Source: JBHOQX01 sp042408595 (lineage in GTDB: Bacteria; Chloroflexota; Chloroflexia; Chloroflexales; Roseiflexaceae). Taken from it: a DNA stretch of 64,000 nt. The stretch is taken from positions 1-64,000 of the forward strand of contig JBHOQX010000005.1 in assembly GCA_042408595.1 (NCBI GenBank), given 5' to 3'. The position numbers were made by a program, and so were the translations under genes. Positions 33,286-42,792 of this stretch are shown here, in pieces. The notes beneath the pieces were generated by a model, which saw only the letters and a list, made by a program, of their open reading frames with translations, had not been told where the DNA came from and did not search any database. Positions within the stretch are counted from its first letter, which is position 1. The number at the start of each line of letters is the position of its first letter.

Positions 33286-36039
33286 ATGCGACCGCTGCGC
33301 TTCGACATCCGCATGAAGGTGCTGCTCCTGGCGCTGGTGCTCGCCTGGCCGCCACTGATCGGCGCGAGCTGGCTCGGCCTCTCGGCGCTGGACCAGGCGC
33401 GCGACTCGGCGGTGCAGGCCGCCAGCGACGCGCTGCGCGCCCAGGCCGAGGCCAACCTCGCCAAGCGCGCCTCGGACAAGGCGCGGCTCTACAACACGAC
33501 GCTCCGCGGCATCCAGCAGCAGATCGAGGGGGTCGCCGCCTACACCCGGATGGTGATGGACGCTGGCCCCGCGCCGACGAATCTGAGCGGGCGGGTGTGG
33601 ATCTCGCCGGATGGCCCGAGCCCCGCCGCCGAGCGGGCCCACGCTGGCGCGGTGGCGCGGGCGCAGCAGTTGACCCCCTACCTCGGCACGGTCGTCCGCA
33701 CCAACCCGCTGATCAACCTCGGCTACATCGGCCTGGAGGATGGCGGCGTCATCGCCTTCGACCACGACATCGTCGATCGGCTGCTGGAGAGCCGCCCGTT
33801 CGACGTGCACCGGCGCCCGTGGTACATCGCCGCCCGGGAGGCCGGGCGCACCGTCTGGGTCGATACCTACATCGACGCCAACAGCAAGATGCCGGTCGTC
33901 ACCTGCGCCACGCCGATCTACGACACCCGCGGCCAGTTTGTCGGCGTGGTCGGCTTCGATATCCTGCTCGATACCTTCCAGGAGGACATCCTGCGGCTCG
34001 ACCTCGGCACCGACGGCTACGCCTTCCTGCTCAACAGCAAGGGCCTGGTGATCGCCCGGCCCGAGATGCACAGCGCCAGGGCGACGTGGGATGAGCCGTT
34101 CGAGACCGAAAACCTGCTGCAAACACACGACCCGGCGCTGCGGCAGGTCGTCGAACGGATGGTGCGCCGCGAGCAGGGCGTCGAGAATATCACCTACGAA
34201 GATACCGGCATCTACCTGGCCTACGCACCGATCGAAAGCTCCGGCTGGAGCGTTGGCATGGTGATCCCGCAGGAGGAGATCGAACGGGCGGCCGCGGAGG
34301 TCGGCACGGGGATCGCCGAGCGGCAGGCGCGGCTCCGCACCCAGGTGCTCTGGCTGGTGGCGATGGGGCTGATCGCCGTGCCGGTCCTCGGTGCGCTGCT
34401 GACCCTGCTGATCGCCCGGCCGCTGCGCCACCTGCAGGCCGGCGCCCAGCGTATCGCCGCGGGCGAGCTCTCACACCAGATCGACATCACCAGCAACGAT
34501 GAGCTCGGCGACCTGGGCCGCTCGTTTAACGCCATGACCACGGCGCTGCGCGACAAGGTCGCCGAGCTGGAAGAGAACGTCCGCCAGATCTCGGTGCTCT
34601 ACGACGTCTCGAACCGCTTCAAGGCGATCCTCTCGCTGCCGCAACTGCTGGACGCCATCCCGCGCGCCGTCTGCCGCGACTTCGGCTTCGACCGCGCCGC
34701 GCTCTACCTGGTGGACGGCAGGTATCTGCGCGCCGTGAGCGCCAGCTTCGGCGACGGGGCCGACGAGCAGGCGGCGGAGTTCCTGGCGGTGGCGAACGCC
34801 GAGCACATCCTGATCGATGGCGATTCGGTCGAGGCGGATGTCATCCGCAGCGGCCAGGCGGTGATCGTCTCCAACCCGTGGGACCACCCGCGGGTGCTGC
34901 CGGCCAAGCAGCAGGTGTCGCGCAGCGAGTCGTATGTGCAGGTGCCGATCTACGGCCGCGAAGGGCGCGTGATCGGCCTGCTCTCGGCGGATTGCTACTA
35001 CCAGCGGCGGGCGATCTCGGCGCGCGACGCGGCGCAGCTCCTGACCTTCGCCAGCATGGTCGGCCTGACGATCGAGAACACCCGCCTGACGAACGACCTG
35101 GGGCGGCAGGTGGCGCAGCGCACCGCCGAGCTGCGCGAGGCGCTCGAGCGGGCCCGCGAGGCCGACCGGCTGAAGGGCCAGTTCCTGGCCGCCGTGTCGC
35201 ACGAGTTGCGCACACCGCTGAACGCGATTATCGGCTTCTCGACGGTGCTGCTGGATGAGCTGGACGGCCCGATCACACCGATGCAGGCCGAAGACCTGCG
35301 GACGATCAACCAGAACGGGCGCTTCCTGCTCCACATGATCAACGAGCTACTCGATCTGTCGCGGATCGAGGCCGGCAAGCTGGAGCTGGCGCCCGAGCCG
35401 ACCGACATCGGCCGGCTGATCGCCGAGGTGGCGGAGACGACGCAGGGGCTGCTGTACGGCAAGCCGGTGGCGCTGCGGGTGGTGCTGCCGCCGCGCCTGC
35501 CGGCGATCATGGTCGATCAGGCGAAGGTGCGGCAGATCATCCTGAACCTGCTCTCAAACGCCGTCAAGTTCACCGAGCAGGGCGAAATCACGGTCGCGGC
35601 GCGCTGCGTGGCCCTCGCCGACGACGCGGCGGGCACGGCGAATGGGCAGCACGGCCCGGCGGCCAACGGCGCGCGGCGCACCGCGCCGTACCTGGCGGTG
35701 AGCGTCAGCGACACCGGCATCGGCATCGCGCCGGAGCACCTGCCGCTGATCTTCGAGGAGTTCCGCCAGGTGCACGCCGAGCGTAGCGACAGCCGCGGCA
35801 GCGGCCTGGGCCTGGCGATCACCCGCCGGCTGGTCGAGGCGCACCATGGCCGCATCTGGGTGGAGAGCGTGCCGGGGCAAGGGAGCACGTTCACGTTCAT
35901 CCTGCCGCTTGAGCTTGTGCCGGGTCAGGCGCCGAACGCCAGCAGCCCGCCACCAGGGGGCAAGAGGCAGGCGGGAGCGGCGGAGCGGGTGGCGGGCGAG
36001 CAGCACGAGGCGGCGGTTGCGATTCATGCCGGGGAGTAG
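33286..36039 (+). CDS. Membrane sensor histidine kinase with Cache, HAMP and GAF domains
   Basis: 917 aa. TM1 (about 12-32), an extracytoplasmic double-Cache-type sensor (about 40-335, with RRPWYIAAREAG and GVVGFDI), TM2 (about 350-372), HAMP (372-425), a coiled coil, GAF (about 435-590), HisKA with His near residue 640 (AAVSHELRTPLNA), and HATPase_c (N box ILNLLSNAVKFTEQG, D box VSDTGIGI, G boxes GSGLGLAI). A 20-residue insertion rich in Gly/Asn lies between the N and D boxes. The C-terminal 45 residues are low-complexity. ATG 33286 was chosen; a GTG 66 nt upstream is in frame. Adjacent to a REC-kinase hybrid 90 nt downstream. Confidence 0.9.
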   Translation: MRPLRFDIRMKVLLLALVLAWPPLIGASWLGLSALDQARDSAVQAASDALRAQAEANLAKRASDKARLYNTTLRGIQQQIEGVAAYTRMVMDAGPAPTNLSGRVWISPDGPSPAAERAHAGAVARAQQLTPYLGTVVRTNPLINLGYIGLEDGGVIAFDHDIVDRLLESRPFDVHRRPWYIAAREAGRTVWVDTYIDANSKMPVVTCATPIYDTRGQFVGVVGFDILLDTFQEDILRLDLGTDGYAFLLNSKGLVIARPEMHSARATWDEPFETENLLQTHDPALRQVVERMVRREQGVENITYEDTGIYLAYAPIESSGWSVGMVIPQEEIERAAAEVGTGIAERQARLRTQVLWLVAMGLIAVPVLGALLTLLIARPLRHLQAGAQRIAAGELSHQIDITSNDELGDLGRSFNAMTTALRDKVAELEENVRQISVLYDVSNRFKAILSLPQLLDAIPRAVCRDFGFDRAALYLVDGRYLRAVSASFGDGADEQAAEFLAVANAEHILIDGDSVEADVIRSGQAVIVSNPWDHPRVLPAKQQVSRSESYVQVPIYGREGRVIGLLSADCYYQRRAISARDAAQLLTFASMVGLTIENTRLTNDLGRQVAQRTAELREALERAREADRLKGQFLAAVSHELRTPLNAIIGFSTVLLDELDGPITPMQAEDLRTINQNGRFLLHMINELLDLSRIEAGKLELAPEPTDIGRLIAEVAETTQGLLYGKPVALRVVLPPRLPAIMVDQAKVRQIILNLLSNAVKFTEQGEITVAARCVALADDAAGTANGQHGPAANGARRTAPYLAVSVSDTGIGIAPEHLPLIFEEFRQVHAERSDSRGSGLGLAITRRLVEAHHGRIWVESVPGQGSTFTFILPLELVPGQAPNASSPPPGGKRQAGAAERVAGEQHEAAVAIHAGE

Positions 36040-36129
36040 CAGCTTATACCTTCGTTGATACCGGCGACGTTGCCATAGGGACAGCCAGCGTTCGTCCTTC
36101 ACCCCAACTGCCTACGACGGACCACACCT

Positions 36130-37305
36130 ATGATTCACCGGCCAACCATCCTCTACATCGAAGACAACCCGGACAACCAGCGACTCGTCCGGCGGGTGCT
36201 GGAGTCGCGTGGGTACCAGGTGCTGCTCGCCGACGACGGGCCATCCGGCCTGGCGCTGGCCCGCGCCGGGCGCCCCGACCTGGTGCTGATCGACATCAAC
36301 ATCCCGACGCTCGACGGCTACGAGACGACCACCCGCCTGCGCGACCTGGAGCACCTGCGCGCCACGCCGATCGTCGCCCTGACCGCCGACACGCGCGCCG
36401 CCGCCCGCGAGCGCTCGCTGGCCGCCGGCTGCGACGGCTTCATCGCCAAGCCGGTGGATGTGCGCCGCCTGCCGGAGCAGCTCCAGGAGTTTATGCAGGG
36501 CAAGCGCGAGGAGCTGCCGAGCAGCGTGGAGGCCGCCGCGCTGCGCGACTACACTCGCAAGCTGGTCGCGCGCCTCGAACAGCAGGTGCGCGAGGTGCAG
36601 GCGGCCAACGCCGAGCTACAGACGCTCGACCGACTCAAAAGCCAGTTCCTCGCCATGCTCTCGCACGAACTGCGCACACCGCTGACCTCGATTCTGGGAT
36701 ATGTCGAGCTGTTCGAGCGCGGGATGCTCGGCCCGCTCCAGCCAGCTCAGGCCGAGGCGATCAGCGTCATGGCCCGCAACGCTCAGACCCTCTCGCGCCA
36801 CCTGAACAGCCTGCTCTACCTGCAGGAGGTGCGCTCGTCGCACCTCAGGCGCACACCGGTGCTGGCGCACGAGCTGCTGCGGCGGATCATGCTGGAGTAC
36901 CAGGCGCGCGCCGCCGCCACCGGCCTCGAGGTGCAGGCGTCCATCCCCGAGGTCGGCCCGCTCCACGGCGACGCCCTGGCGATCGACCAGGCGTTCCGCC
37001 ACCTGATCGACAACGCGGTGAACTTCACCCCCGCCGGCGGGCGGGTGCGCGTCATGCTCGCCGACGAGCCGGGCCGGCTGGTGCTGAAAGTGCAGGACAC
37101 CGGCATCGGCATCCCCATTGCGCTCCAGTCGCGCATCTTCGAGCCATTCTATCGGGTGAACGCATCGCTGACCGGGCCGGACGCCGGCGTCGGCATCGGC
37201 CTCGCGATCGTGCAGCACGTCGCGGCGGCCCACGGTGGGCAGGTGACCGTTCGCAGCCAGCCGGGGGCCGGCAGCGAGTTCACCCTCTGGCTGCCGCGGG
37301 GGTGA
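36130..37305 (+). CDS. Receiver-histidine kinase hybrid protein
   Basis: 391 aa soluble protein: N-terminal receiver (1-120, acidic EDN near 11-13, acceptor Asp in VLIDINIP, Lys in IAKPVD), coiled coil (140-165), HisKA with His near 179 (AMLSHELRTPLTS), and HATPase_c (N box HLIDNAVNFTPAGG, D box VQDTGIGI, G box GVGIGLAI). All key residues are present. It probably receives phosphate from the preceding membrane kinase and relays onward, as a phosphorelay hub. That is inference from adjacency. Confidence 0.9.
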   Translation: MIHRPTILYIEDNPDNQRLVRRVLESRGYQVLLADDGPSGLALARAGRPDLVLIDINIPTLDGYETTTRLRDLEHLRATPIVALTADTRAAARERSLAAGCDGFIAKPVDVRRLPEQLQEFMQGKREELPSSVEAAALRDYTRKLVARLEQQVREVQAANAELQTLDRLKSQFLAMLSHELRTPLTSILGYVELFERGMLGPLQPAQAEAISVMARNAQTLSRHLNSLLYLQEVRSSHLRRTPVLAHELLRRIMLEYQARAAATGLEVQASIPEVGPLHGDALAIDQAFRHLIDNAVNFTPAGGRVRVMLADEPGRLVLKVQDTGIGIPIALQSRIFEPFYRVNASLTGPDAGVGIGLAIVQHVAAAHGGQVTVRSQPGAGSEFTLWLPRG

Positions 37306-37379
37306 GCGCGGCCGAGGCGCCCTGTGCCGCTGGGGCGCGAGCGGGCATGCCATCCGCCCTTGTACCGCCAACCGCCCGG

Positions 37380-37408
37380 TTGTCGAGATGCGCCGTCTGG
37401 ACTATACT
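37380..37408 (+). promoter_or_regulatory. Promoter for the CoxL-like gene
   Basis: TTGTCG (37380-37385), 17-nt spacer, TATACT (37403-37408), about 95 nt before the ATG at 37504. Confidence 0.6.
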
Positions 37409-37503
37409 ACGGCCATACGCTCCTGGACCACCCGGACGGCAGGCGGCCGCCGCTCCTCCCTCGCCTGCCGTCCGATGGCCTTGCCTGGAATGGAAGGACC
37501 GGT

Positions 37504-39816
37504 ATGGCGTACGCGAAGCTTATTGGTGCGCATGTCAAGCGCAAGGAAGACCCACGGCTGATCAGCGGCAAAGGTGCCTATGTCGGCGACCTGCGCCTGC
37601 CCGGCCTGCACCACGTCGCTTTCGTCCGCAGCCCCTACGCCCATGCCCGCATCGGCGGCATCGACACCGCCGCCGCCAGCCAGATACCGGGGGTCGTCGC
37701 CGTCGTGACCGGGCGTGATCTCCCGCCGCTCAGCGGGCCGATCCCTATGGCCGCCGGCGGCGAGGGCGGCGGCGCGACCGTGCCGAAGGAACACACGCAC
37801 TACGCACTTTCGATCGACCGGGTGCGCCACGTCGGCGAGGCGGTCGCCGCGGTGATCGCCGCCAGCCCCGCCGCCGCCGCAGATGCCGCCGCCGCGGTCG
37901 TGGTGGACTGGGAGCCGCTGCCGGCGGTGGTTGACATGGAGGAAGCCGCCCGCGAGGACGCGCCGAAGCTGTACGACAGCGCCCGAAACAACATCGACCA
38001 TGTCTGGCGGCGGGTGGCCGGAGACGTGGACGCCGCCTTCGCCAGCGCGCACCGCGTCGTCCGCCAGCGTATGGTGAACCAGCGGCTGTCCGGCGTGCCG
38101 ATGGAGCCGCGGGCCGTCGTCGCCATGCCCGACCCGACGACGGACGGGGTGACAGTCTGGACCAGCGCACAGGCGGCGCACCTCAACCGCGGCAACCTGG
38201 CGCGGGCGCTGAAGCTGCGCGAGAACCAGGTGCGGGTGATCTGCCCGGACGTCGGCGGCGGGTTCGGCGTCAAGATCTACACCTACCCGGAGGAATACCT
38301 GCTGGCGGCGCTGGCGCGCGCCCACGGCCTGCCGCTGCGCTGGGTCGAAACCCGGCTGGAGCACATGGTCGCCACCTCCCACGGGCGCGGGCAGGTGGCC
38401 GACTACCAGGCCGCCGTCCGGGCGGACGGGACGATCACCGGCCTGCGGGTGCGGATCGTCGCCGACCTCGGCGCCTACCCGGTCGATCCGGTCATCCCCG
38501 ACCTCACCGGCGAGATGGCGGTCGGCACCTACCGTATCCCGGCGGTGGATATCGAGATCGCCGCGGTCTACACCAACACCACGCCGATCGCCGCCTACCG
38601 CGGCGCGGGCCGCCCGGAGGCCGCGTACTACATCGAGCGGCTGATCGACTGTATCGCCGATGAGCTGGGGCTCGACCCGGCCGAGGTACGCCGGCGCAAC
38701 TTCATCCCGCCGGAGGCCTTTCCGTACCACACCCCAACCGGCAAGGTCTACGACAGCGGCCAGTACGCCCGCGCGCTCGACAAGGCCCTGGAGATCAGCA
38801 ACTACGCTGCGCTGCGCGCGGAGCAGGCCCGGCGCCGGGCGGACCCGCACGCACCGTTGCTCGGCATCGGCGTCGCCACGTTTGTGGAAATGTGCGGCTT
38901 CGGGCCGTACGAGAGCGCAACCGTGCGGGTTGACCCGCGCGGCAACGTGACGGTCTACACCGGCATCTCCCCCCACGGCCAGGGGACGATCAACACCTTC
39001 GCCCAGATCGTCGCCGATCAGCTCGGCGTCGATTTCGACAGCGTCGTGGTGAAGTGGGGCGACACCGCCGAGACGCCGATGGGCCAGGGGACCATGGGCA
39101 GCCGGAGCCTGGCGGTCGGCGGCGGGGCGCTGGTGCGGGCGGTCGAGAAGGTGCGCGACAAGGCGCGCCAGATCGCCGCGCTGCTGCTGGAAGCCGCGCC
39201 GGAGGATATCGAGCTGGTTGACGGCGCCTATCGGGTGCGCGGCGTGCCGGATCGCGCGCTCGACCTGCGCCGGATCGCCCGCCGGGCCTACAGCGACGAG
39301 TTGCCCGACGAGATCGCCCCCGGCCTGGAGGCGACCGAGTTCTTCAAGCCGCCGGAGCTGATCTACCCGTTCGGCGCCCACATCGCCGTGGTCGAGATCG
39401 AGCGCGACACCGGCGAGGTGCGCATCCGCGATTACTTCACGGTGGAGGACTGCGGCCCGCGGATCAGCCCGACGCTGGTGACCGGGCAGGTGCACGGCGG
39501 GCTGGCGCAGGGGATCGGGCAGGCGCTGTTCGAGGAGGTCGTCTTCGATGCGAACGGGCAGATGCTCACCGGCTCGCTGATGGACTATGCCCTGCCGCGC
39601 GCCGCCGATCTCCCGTCCTTCGTCACCGACCAGACGGTGACCCCGACGCCGCTGAACCCGCTGGGGGTGAAGGGCATCGGCGAGTTGGCGACGATCGGAG
39701 CGACCCCGGCGGTCGCCAACGCGGTGATCGACGCGCTCAAGCCGTTCGGCGTGCGCCACCTGGACATCCCGCTCAAGCCGGAGAAACTCTGGCGGGCGAT
39801 CCACGGCGCGGTGTAG
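37504..39816 (+). CDS. Molybdenum hydroxylase large subunit, form-II CoxL-like
   Basis: 770 aa xanthine dehydrogenase/CO dehydrogenase family large subunit that binds the molybdenum-cytosine dinucleotide cofactor. The active-site loop is AYRGAGRPEA, the form-II (BMS-type) signature; true aerobic CO dehydrogenases carry AYxCSFR, so CO oxidation is not indicated. CPDVGGGFGVK and the C-terminal GVKGIGE with the catalytic Glu are intact. The FAD (CoxM) and 2Fe-2S (CoxS) partners are missing from both sides, so it works with subunits encoded elsewhere. ATG 37504 follows AAGGA by five bases; 180 nt of upstream open frame is not protein-like. Confidence 0.88.
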   Translation: MAYAKLIGAHVKRKEDPRLISGKGAYVGDLRLPGLHHVAFVRSPYAHARIGGIDTAAASQIPGVVAVVTGRDLPPLSGPIPMAAGGEGGGATVPKEHTHYALSIDRVRHVGEAVAAVIAASPAAAADAAAAVVVDWEPLPAVVDMEEAAREDAPKLYDSARNNIDHVWRRVAGDVDAAFASAHRVVRQRMVNQRLSGVPMEPRAVVAMPDPTTDGVTVWTSAQAAHLNRGNLARALKLRENQVRVICPDVGGGFGVKIYTYPEEYLLAALARAHGLPLRWVETRLEHMVATSHGRGQVADYQAAVRADGTITGLRVRIVADLGAYPVDPVIPDLTGEMAVGTYRIPAVDIEIAAVYTNTTPIAAYRGAGRPEAAYYIERLIDCIADELGLDPAEVRRRNFIPPEAFPYHTPTGKVYDSGQYARALDKALEISNYAALRAEQARRRADPHAPLLGIGVATFVEMCGFGPYESATVRVDPRGNVTVYTGISPHGQGTINTFAQIVADQLGVDFDSVVVKWGDTAETPMGQGTMGSRSLAVGGGALVRAVEKVRDKARQIAALLLEAAPEDIELVDGAYRVRGVPDRALDLRRIARRAYSDELPDEIAPGLEATEFFKPPELIYPFGAHIAVVEIERDTGEVRIRDYFTVEDCGPRISPTLVTGQVHGGLAQGIGQALFEEVVFDANGQMLTGSLMDYALPRAADLPSFVTDQTVTPTPLNPLGVKGIGELATIGATPAVANAVIDALKPFGVRHLDIPLKPEKLWRAIHGAV

Positions 39817-39867
39817 AGACGCGGCGTGCCGCATCCCGACACCGCGCCGGGCCGCCACGTGCAACGC

Positions 39868-41064
39868 ATGAACATCGTCATGCTCGCGCCGTTCGGCATC
39901 CGCCCGAAGGGCACGCTCGCGGCGCGGATGCTGCCGCTGGCGCAGGCGCTCGTCCGGCGCGGCCACTGCGTCACGATCCTGGCGCCGCCGGTGCAGAACC
40001 CGGAGGACGCCGGCCGGCGCGAGGCGCACGGCGGCGTGACGGTGGCGCACACCCCGCTGCCGTCGCTCCCCGGCCCGGCGAGCGCGGCGCACCAGGTGGC
40101 CATGCTGCTGCGCCCGGCGCTCGCCGCCCGCCCGGACGTGCTGCATCTCTTCAAGCCGAAGGGCTATGGGGGGCTGGCGGCGCTGCTGGCCCGCGCTCTC
40201 CGCCCCGGCCTGCCGCTGGCGCTGGACATGGACGACTGGGAGGGCTGGGGCGGCTGGAACGACTTGCTTCCCTACCCGGCCGCCGCGAAGCGCCTCTTCG
40301 CTTGGCAGGAGCGCGATCTGCCGCGCCGCGCCGCTGCCGTCACCGTCGCCAGCCGGACGCTCCAGAGCCTGGCGTGGAGCCTGGGCGTCGCGCCGGAGCG
40401 GGTGTTCTATCTGCCGAATGGCGCGCCCTCCCGTTCAGCGTGCAGCGGTCACAGCTCCGAGTTGGAAGGACGTTCATCTGTACCTACGAGCTCTGAACGC
40501 AAACCTCCGAACGTTCTTCTCTACACCCGCTTCTGGGAGTTCTCGCTGCCATACCTGGTCGCGGCGCTGGTCGGCATCGCGGCGCGGCGGCCGGACGCCC
40601 GGCTGCTGGTCGTCGGCCAGGGCGAGCGCGGCGAGGAGCGGGAACTGTTGCGGCTGGCGGCGCGCGCCGGCGTCGCCAGCATGGTTGACTGTCGCGGCTG
40701 GGCCGAGCCGTCGGCCATCCCCGGCCTGCTCGCGGCGGCGGATGTTGCGCTGGTTCCGCTCGACGACACGCTGATCAACCGGGCGCGCTCATCGGCCAAG
40801 CTGCTGGAGTTGCTCGCCGCGGGGCTGCCGGTGGTCGCCGGGCGCGTCGGCGAGGCCGGCGAGTATATCGAGCACGGCGTGAGCGGCCTGCTCATCCCCC
40901 CCGGCGATCCCGGCGCGCTCGCCGCAGCGGCCCTGCGCCTGCTGGACGACCCCGCGCTACGGGCGCGACTCAGCGCGGGCGCGCGCACCGAAGCCGCCCG
41001 CCGCTCCTGGGAGCGCCTGGCCCCGGTCGCGGAAGCCGCCTACCAGCGCGCCCGCCGCGGGTAG
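39868..41064 (+). CDS. GT4-like glycosyltransferase with a low-complexity insertion
   Basis: 398 aa GT-B enzyme: N half with MNIVMLAPFGIRPKGTLAARM, C half with the donor-binding region LLVVGQG, then SSAKLLELLAAGLPVV and GRVGEAGEYIEHG. It should transfer a sugar from a nucleotide donor to an envelope glycan or lipid. Residues about 188-213 are a Ser-rich insertion (SRSACSGHSSELEGR…) between LPNGAP and NVLLYTRFWEF, encoded by DNA like the intergenic repeats. GTG 39826 is an alternative start 42 nt upstream. First gene of a long plus-strand glycan cluster. Confidence 0.8.
   Translation: MNIVMLAPFGIRPKGTLAARMLPLAQALVRRGHCVTILAPPVQNPEDAGRREAHGGVTVAHTPLPSLPGPASAAHQVAMLLRPALAARPDVLHLFKPKGYGGLAALLARALRPGLPLALDMDDWEGWGGWNDLLPYPAAAKRLFAWQERDLPRRAAAVTVASRTLQSLAWSLGVAPERVFYLPNGAPSRSACSGHSSELEGRSSVPTSSERKPPNVLLYTRFWEFSLPYLVAALVGIAARRPDARLLVVGQGERGEERELLRLAARAGVASMVDCRGWAEPSAIPGLLAAADVALVPLDDTLINRARSSAKLLELLAAGLPVVAGRVGEAGEYIEHGVSGLLIPPGDPGALAAAALRLLDDPALRARLSAGARTEAARRSWERLAPVAEAAYQRARRG
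40427..40510. repeat. Intergenic-repeat-like DNA inserted in a glycosyltransferase gene
   Basis: An 84-nt, AT-richer stretch encoding the Ser-rich insertion. GTTCAGCGTGC (40433-40443) is identical to 19392-19402 in an intergenic region, and GACGTTC/GAACGTTC elements repeat within it. It keeps the frame open. Confidence 0.55.
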
Positions 41065-41610
41065 CGCGTACCTCGTGGGGCTTGAGGCTGGAAGCTCGCC
41101 GGTTCACCTCTACACACGTCTGCGCATGCCCGCGCGGCTGCGCGGCACCGCGCTGTGCGATTGCCGATGGCAGCGCCCGGATCGAACCGACAGTCTCCCG
41201 GCGGGCACGGACATTCCCGCCCCCAACGGACGTATGGACGACAGACCATAGCGCCTGAGCCCTCAGCCCCGACCCTCGAGTCCTGTGCTGTGCCACAACG
41301 CCTGCGCAGCAACCACTCTTCCTTCCCTATCATCTTGTCACCTTTTTGCCCGCGCCCATCCGGGACAAACGGCCTATGGACGCCCTCTCTCCCCGCTGCT
41401 ACGATCAGCCTATCTGAAGCACACACTCAATGCGCGTGCGGATCGCAGGCTGCCCCTGGCGCGCCGTCCGGAGGCCGCCCGGGCACCACAACGCGCCAGA
41501 AATCGCACCAAAAAACTATCTTGCCTCGAAATCGTGCCTGTTTCGATCAGCTCGCGTGCTGCGTTATGCCCGCCGATACGCTAGACTCACGCAGGAAGAG
41601 GGAAAGGGCC
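41065..41610. other. Gene-free stretch inside the glycan cluster
   Basis: 546 nt. The open frame upstream of the GT2 gene is Ser/Pro/Arg-rich and does not look coding. GAGCCCTCAGCCCCGACCCTCGAGTCC (41258-41284) and GCTTGAGGCTGGAAGCTCG (41079-41097) are degenerate 7-8 nt repeats. The last 100 nt are AT-richer and may hold the GT2 promoter, but I found no good pair of boxes. Confidence 0.45.
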
Positions 41611-42783
41611 ATGACAGCTCCGGTTGTCGAGACAATCCCTGAGACCAGCGCCGGCCCACCCGCGCCATCGGCAGCAGAGGCGTTTGTCGCCGCGCCAGAC
41701 CCCCGCGCCATCCCGCCGGACAACCCGCAGGCGGCGCTGCGCTTCTGCCGGGCGCTCGCCGCGGCCCTTGGCGCGCTCGCTCCGGGCGAGCGCAGCGGCG
41801 CGGCGGCCCGCGCGCCCCGCCCAGCGCCGGAGCTCTCGGTCGTCGTCCCGGTCTACAACGAGCAGGAGAACCTGTCCGAACTCTACCGCCGGCTGGCACC
41901 GGTGATGGACTCGCTCACCACGCACTGGGAGCTGGTGCTGGTGGACGACGGCAGCCGCGACGGGAGCGCCGCGCTGATGCGGCAGCTCGCCGCTGAGGAT
42001 GCACGGGTGGTGGCGGTCGAGCTGGCGCGCAACTTCGGCCACCAGACGGCGATCAGCGCCGGGCTGGAGCACGCCCGCGGCGACGCGGTGATCGTGATGG
42101 ACGCCGACCTGCAGGACCCGCCGGAGGTGCTGCCGCAGTTCGTCGCGAAATGGCGCGAAGGCCACGATGTGGTGTACGCCATCCGCGAGGGGCGCAAGGA
42201 GAGCTGGCTCAAGCGCGCCTGCTACGCCGCCTTCTACCGTCTGCTCCAACGCGTCGCGAATGTCGAGATACCGCTCGATGCCGGCGACTTCTGCATCATG
42301 GACCGCAGGGTGGTCGGCCTGCTCACCGGCATGCCGGAGCGCAACCGCTTCGTCCGCGGCATGCGCTCGTGGGTCGGGCTGAATCAGGTCGGGCTGGCGT
42401 ATGAGCGGCAGGGGCGGCACGCCGGGCGGCCCAAGTACACCTTCAGTCGGCTGGTTTACCTGGCGCTGGACGGGTTGATCTCGTTCAGCTTCCTGCCGCT
42501 ACGGGTCATCACGGTGCTCGGTATGGGTGTCTCGCTGCTGGCGATTCTGGCGGCGGCCTTCTACACGATCCAGAAGCTGACGATCGGCCTCAGCCCGCCC
42601 GGCTTCGCCACGCTGGTCGTGGCGGTGCTGTTCCTCTCCGGCCTGCAACTGATGACCATGGGCATCATCGGCGAGTACATCGGCCGGATTTTCGACGAAG
42701 TCAAGCGCCGGCCGCTGTACGTCGTGCGGCAGGTGACCTCGCGCGAGCCCGCGTCGCCGCGGGTGCATGACCGCCGGATGTAA
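41611..42783 (+). CDS. GT2 family glycosyltransferase, DPM1/GtrB/ArnC-like, membrane-bound
   Basis: 390 aa. A 75-residue Ala/Pro-rich N terminus, then a GT-A domain: VVVPVYNEQENL, LVDDGSRDGS, the DxD-type DADLQDPPE, and DAGDFCIMDR. Two C-terminal TM helices (about 295-317 and 325-350, GMGVSLLAILAAAFY and LVVAVLFLSGLQLMTMG) end with IGEYIGRIFDEVKRRPLYVV. These enzymes make polyprenyl-phosphate sugars used by the polytopic transferases further along the cluster. ATG 41611 follows GGAAAGGG. Confidence 0.92.
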   Translation: MTAPVVETIPETSAGPPAPSAAEAFVAAPDPRAIPPDNPQAALRFCRALAAALGALAPGERSGAAARAPRPAPELSVVVPVYNEQENLSELYRRLAPVMDSLTTHWELVLVDDGSRDGSAALMRQLAAEDARVVAVELARNFGHQTAISAGLEHARGDAVIVMDADLQDPPEVLPQFVAKWREGHDVVYAIREGRKESWLKRACYAAFYRLLQRVANVEIPLDAGDFCIMDRRVVGLLTGMPERNRFVRGMRSWVGLNQVGLAYERQGRHAGRPKYTFSRLVYLALDGLISFSFLPLRVITVLGMGVSLLAILAAAFYTIQKLTIGLSPPGFATLVVAVLFLSGLQLMTMGIIGEYIGRIFDEVKRRPLYVVRQVTSREPASPRVHDRRM

Positions 42784-42792
42784 GGGCTTGCC

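Noticed and set aside
37504..39816. Aerobic CO dehydrogenase large subunit
   Set aside because: The active-site loop is AYRGAGR, not AYxCSFR, and coxM/coxS are absent.
37402..40146. 914-aa minus-strand ORF opposite the CoxL-like gene
   Set aside because: Arg/Asp/Gly-rich shadow without domains; the plus-strand gene has all family motifs.
41155..41610. Long N-terminal extension of the GT2 gene
   Set aside because: Composition is not protein-like and the region contains intergenic repeats; ATG 41611 has a good ribosome site.
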